Source: Candidatus Rokuibacteriota bacterium
GTDB lineage: Bacteria > Methylomirabilota > Methylomirabilia > Rokubacteriales > CSP1-6
NCBI GenBank assembly: GCA_016201575.1
Contig: JACQCN010000210.1
Coordinates: 1 to 5,985, forward strand
Direction: 5' to 3'
Length of the DNA: 5,985 bases
Shown here piece after piece: positions 5,398 through 5,985 of this stretch. The translations under genes were made by a program, and so were the position numbers. The notes under the pieces were generated by a model, which saw nothing but the letters and a program-made list of their open reading frames with translations, made no database searches and was not told the DNA's origin. The first letter of the stretch is position 1. Every line of letters begins with the position of its first letter.

Positions 5398-5985
5398 ATG
5401 AACAGGGACTTCTGGACGATCGTGGCGGCCTCGGCGCTCTTCGCGGCGGTCATCTTCTGGTCGGAGCCAGGCTTCCCCGCGACACGACCGACTCCCGCGC
5501 CCCCTCCTGCGACCGCCGAGCTGCGCACGCTGGCCGAGCTCGGCACCACGCTGCAGCAGGCGCTCCGGGCGCAGGAGCGCCGTCTCGACTCGGGCTGCGA
5601 GTTCGCGACGGTGCGCGCCGAGCTGCTCGAGGTGCGCGACGGGGCGGTTGATGCGATCCGGACGCTCGGACAGTTGTGGCGCCAGGGCCGCCTCCGCGAC
5701 GGCGGCTTCGCGATGTCCGAGGTGCTCGTCTACGACTTCGTGGCGATGCTCGACGACGCCGTCCGCGACACCGCGGTCGCCGACACGCTGGCCGTGCTCC
5801 AGGAAGAGACGCGCCGCGGCTCCGGCGACGCCCGGAGTCTGCTCCAGAAGATGATCGAGATCCACCCCGCCGCGCCCGCCTGCCTGACGCGCGCGCTCGA
5901 GGAGCAGGAGGACGCGGGGCAGACCACCGCCCGCATCCTCGAGCAGGTGATCTTCACCGACTCCGGCGTTCCCCCGACCGCGCGC
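5398..5985 (+). CDS. Hypothetical membrane-anchored protein, 3' end beyond the window
   Basis: 196 codons are visible and the frame is open at the right edge. The ATG is well supported: AAGGAGG (5384-5390) lies seven bases upstream. A hydrophobic segment at residues 6-21 (WTIVAASALFAAVIFW) is a probable N-terminal membrane anchor or uncleaved signal. It is followed by a Pro/Ala/Thr linker (24-40: RPTPAPPPAT and flanks) and a charged, mostly helical region from about 41 with heptad-like Leu spacing (LRTLAELGTTLQQAL, LLEVRDGAVDAIRTLGQL). Two Cys are present (67 and 162). I recognise no family. The layout suggests a periplasmic helical domain tethered to the inner membrane, which is inference. 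Codon use is similar to its neighbours. The gap and the candidate terminator suggest a transcription unit separate from the lyase. Confidence 0.8.
   Translation, partial: MNRDFWTIVAASALFAAVIFWSEPGFPATRPTPAPPPATAELRTLAELGTTLQQALRAQERRLDSGCEFATVRAELLEVRDGAVDAIRTLGQLWRQGRLRDGGFAMSEVLVYDFVAMLDDAVRDTAVADTLAVLQEETRRGSGDARSLLQKMIEIHPAAPACLTRALEEQEDAGQTTARILEQVIFTDSGVPPTAR

Overview
This is a GC-rich, gene-dense bacterial window. It has six protein-coding genes, two of them cut by the window edges, and no RNA gene, CRISPR array, transposase or phage gene that I can recognise. The gene families, the strong G/C bias at third codon positions and the hairpin-rich intergenic repeats suggest an environmental bacterium, for example a soil or sediment lineage such as Rokubacteria/Methylomirabilota or a high-GC proteobacterium. 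That placement is an inference; nothing here fixes the phylum.

Left half (minus strand). Reading right to left, a DndB-like DGQHR-domain protein (1155-2282) precedes the N-terminal half of a Tat-exported molybdopterin-binding oxidoreductase subunit of the IorB type (1-1047, running off the left edge). No other dnd/phosphorothioation gene is visible. Upstream of the DGQHR gene is a 301-bp non-coding stretch (2283-2583). It holds a plausible sigma70-type promoter almost touching the start codon, two 33-bp direct repeats 69 bp apart, and one copy of a larger intergenic repeat.

Right half. An L-2-hydroxyglutarate oxidase gene (2584-3783, minus) is divergent from a two-gene operon on the plus strand: a small MaoC-type enoyl-CoA hydratase (3925-4380) and a CitE-like CoA-ester lyase (4377-5273). 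Those two overlap by four bases (GTGA) and are probably translationally coupled. The lyase is followed by a candidate terminator hairpin. After it comes a membrane-anchored protein of unknown function with a strong Shine-Dalgarno sequence (5398 onward), running off the right edge.

How the genes may work together. The hydratase and lyase fit a hydration plus retro-Claisen cleavage of a branched or C5 dicarboxylyl-CoA (mesaconyl-, itaconyl- or methylglutaconyl-CoA type). L-2-hydroxyglutarate oxidase returns a C5 hydroxy-acid to 2-oxoglutarate, so the divergent block looks like a small C5-dicarboxylate module.

The least explained part of the window is its intergenic DNA. A two-hairpin repeat of about 66-74 bp occurs three times in the same orientation. 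Two copies start a few bases after a minus-strand stop codon, and one lies between the divergent metabolic genes.
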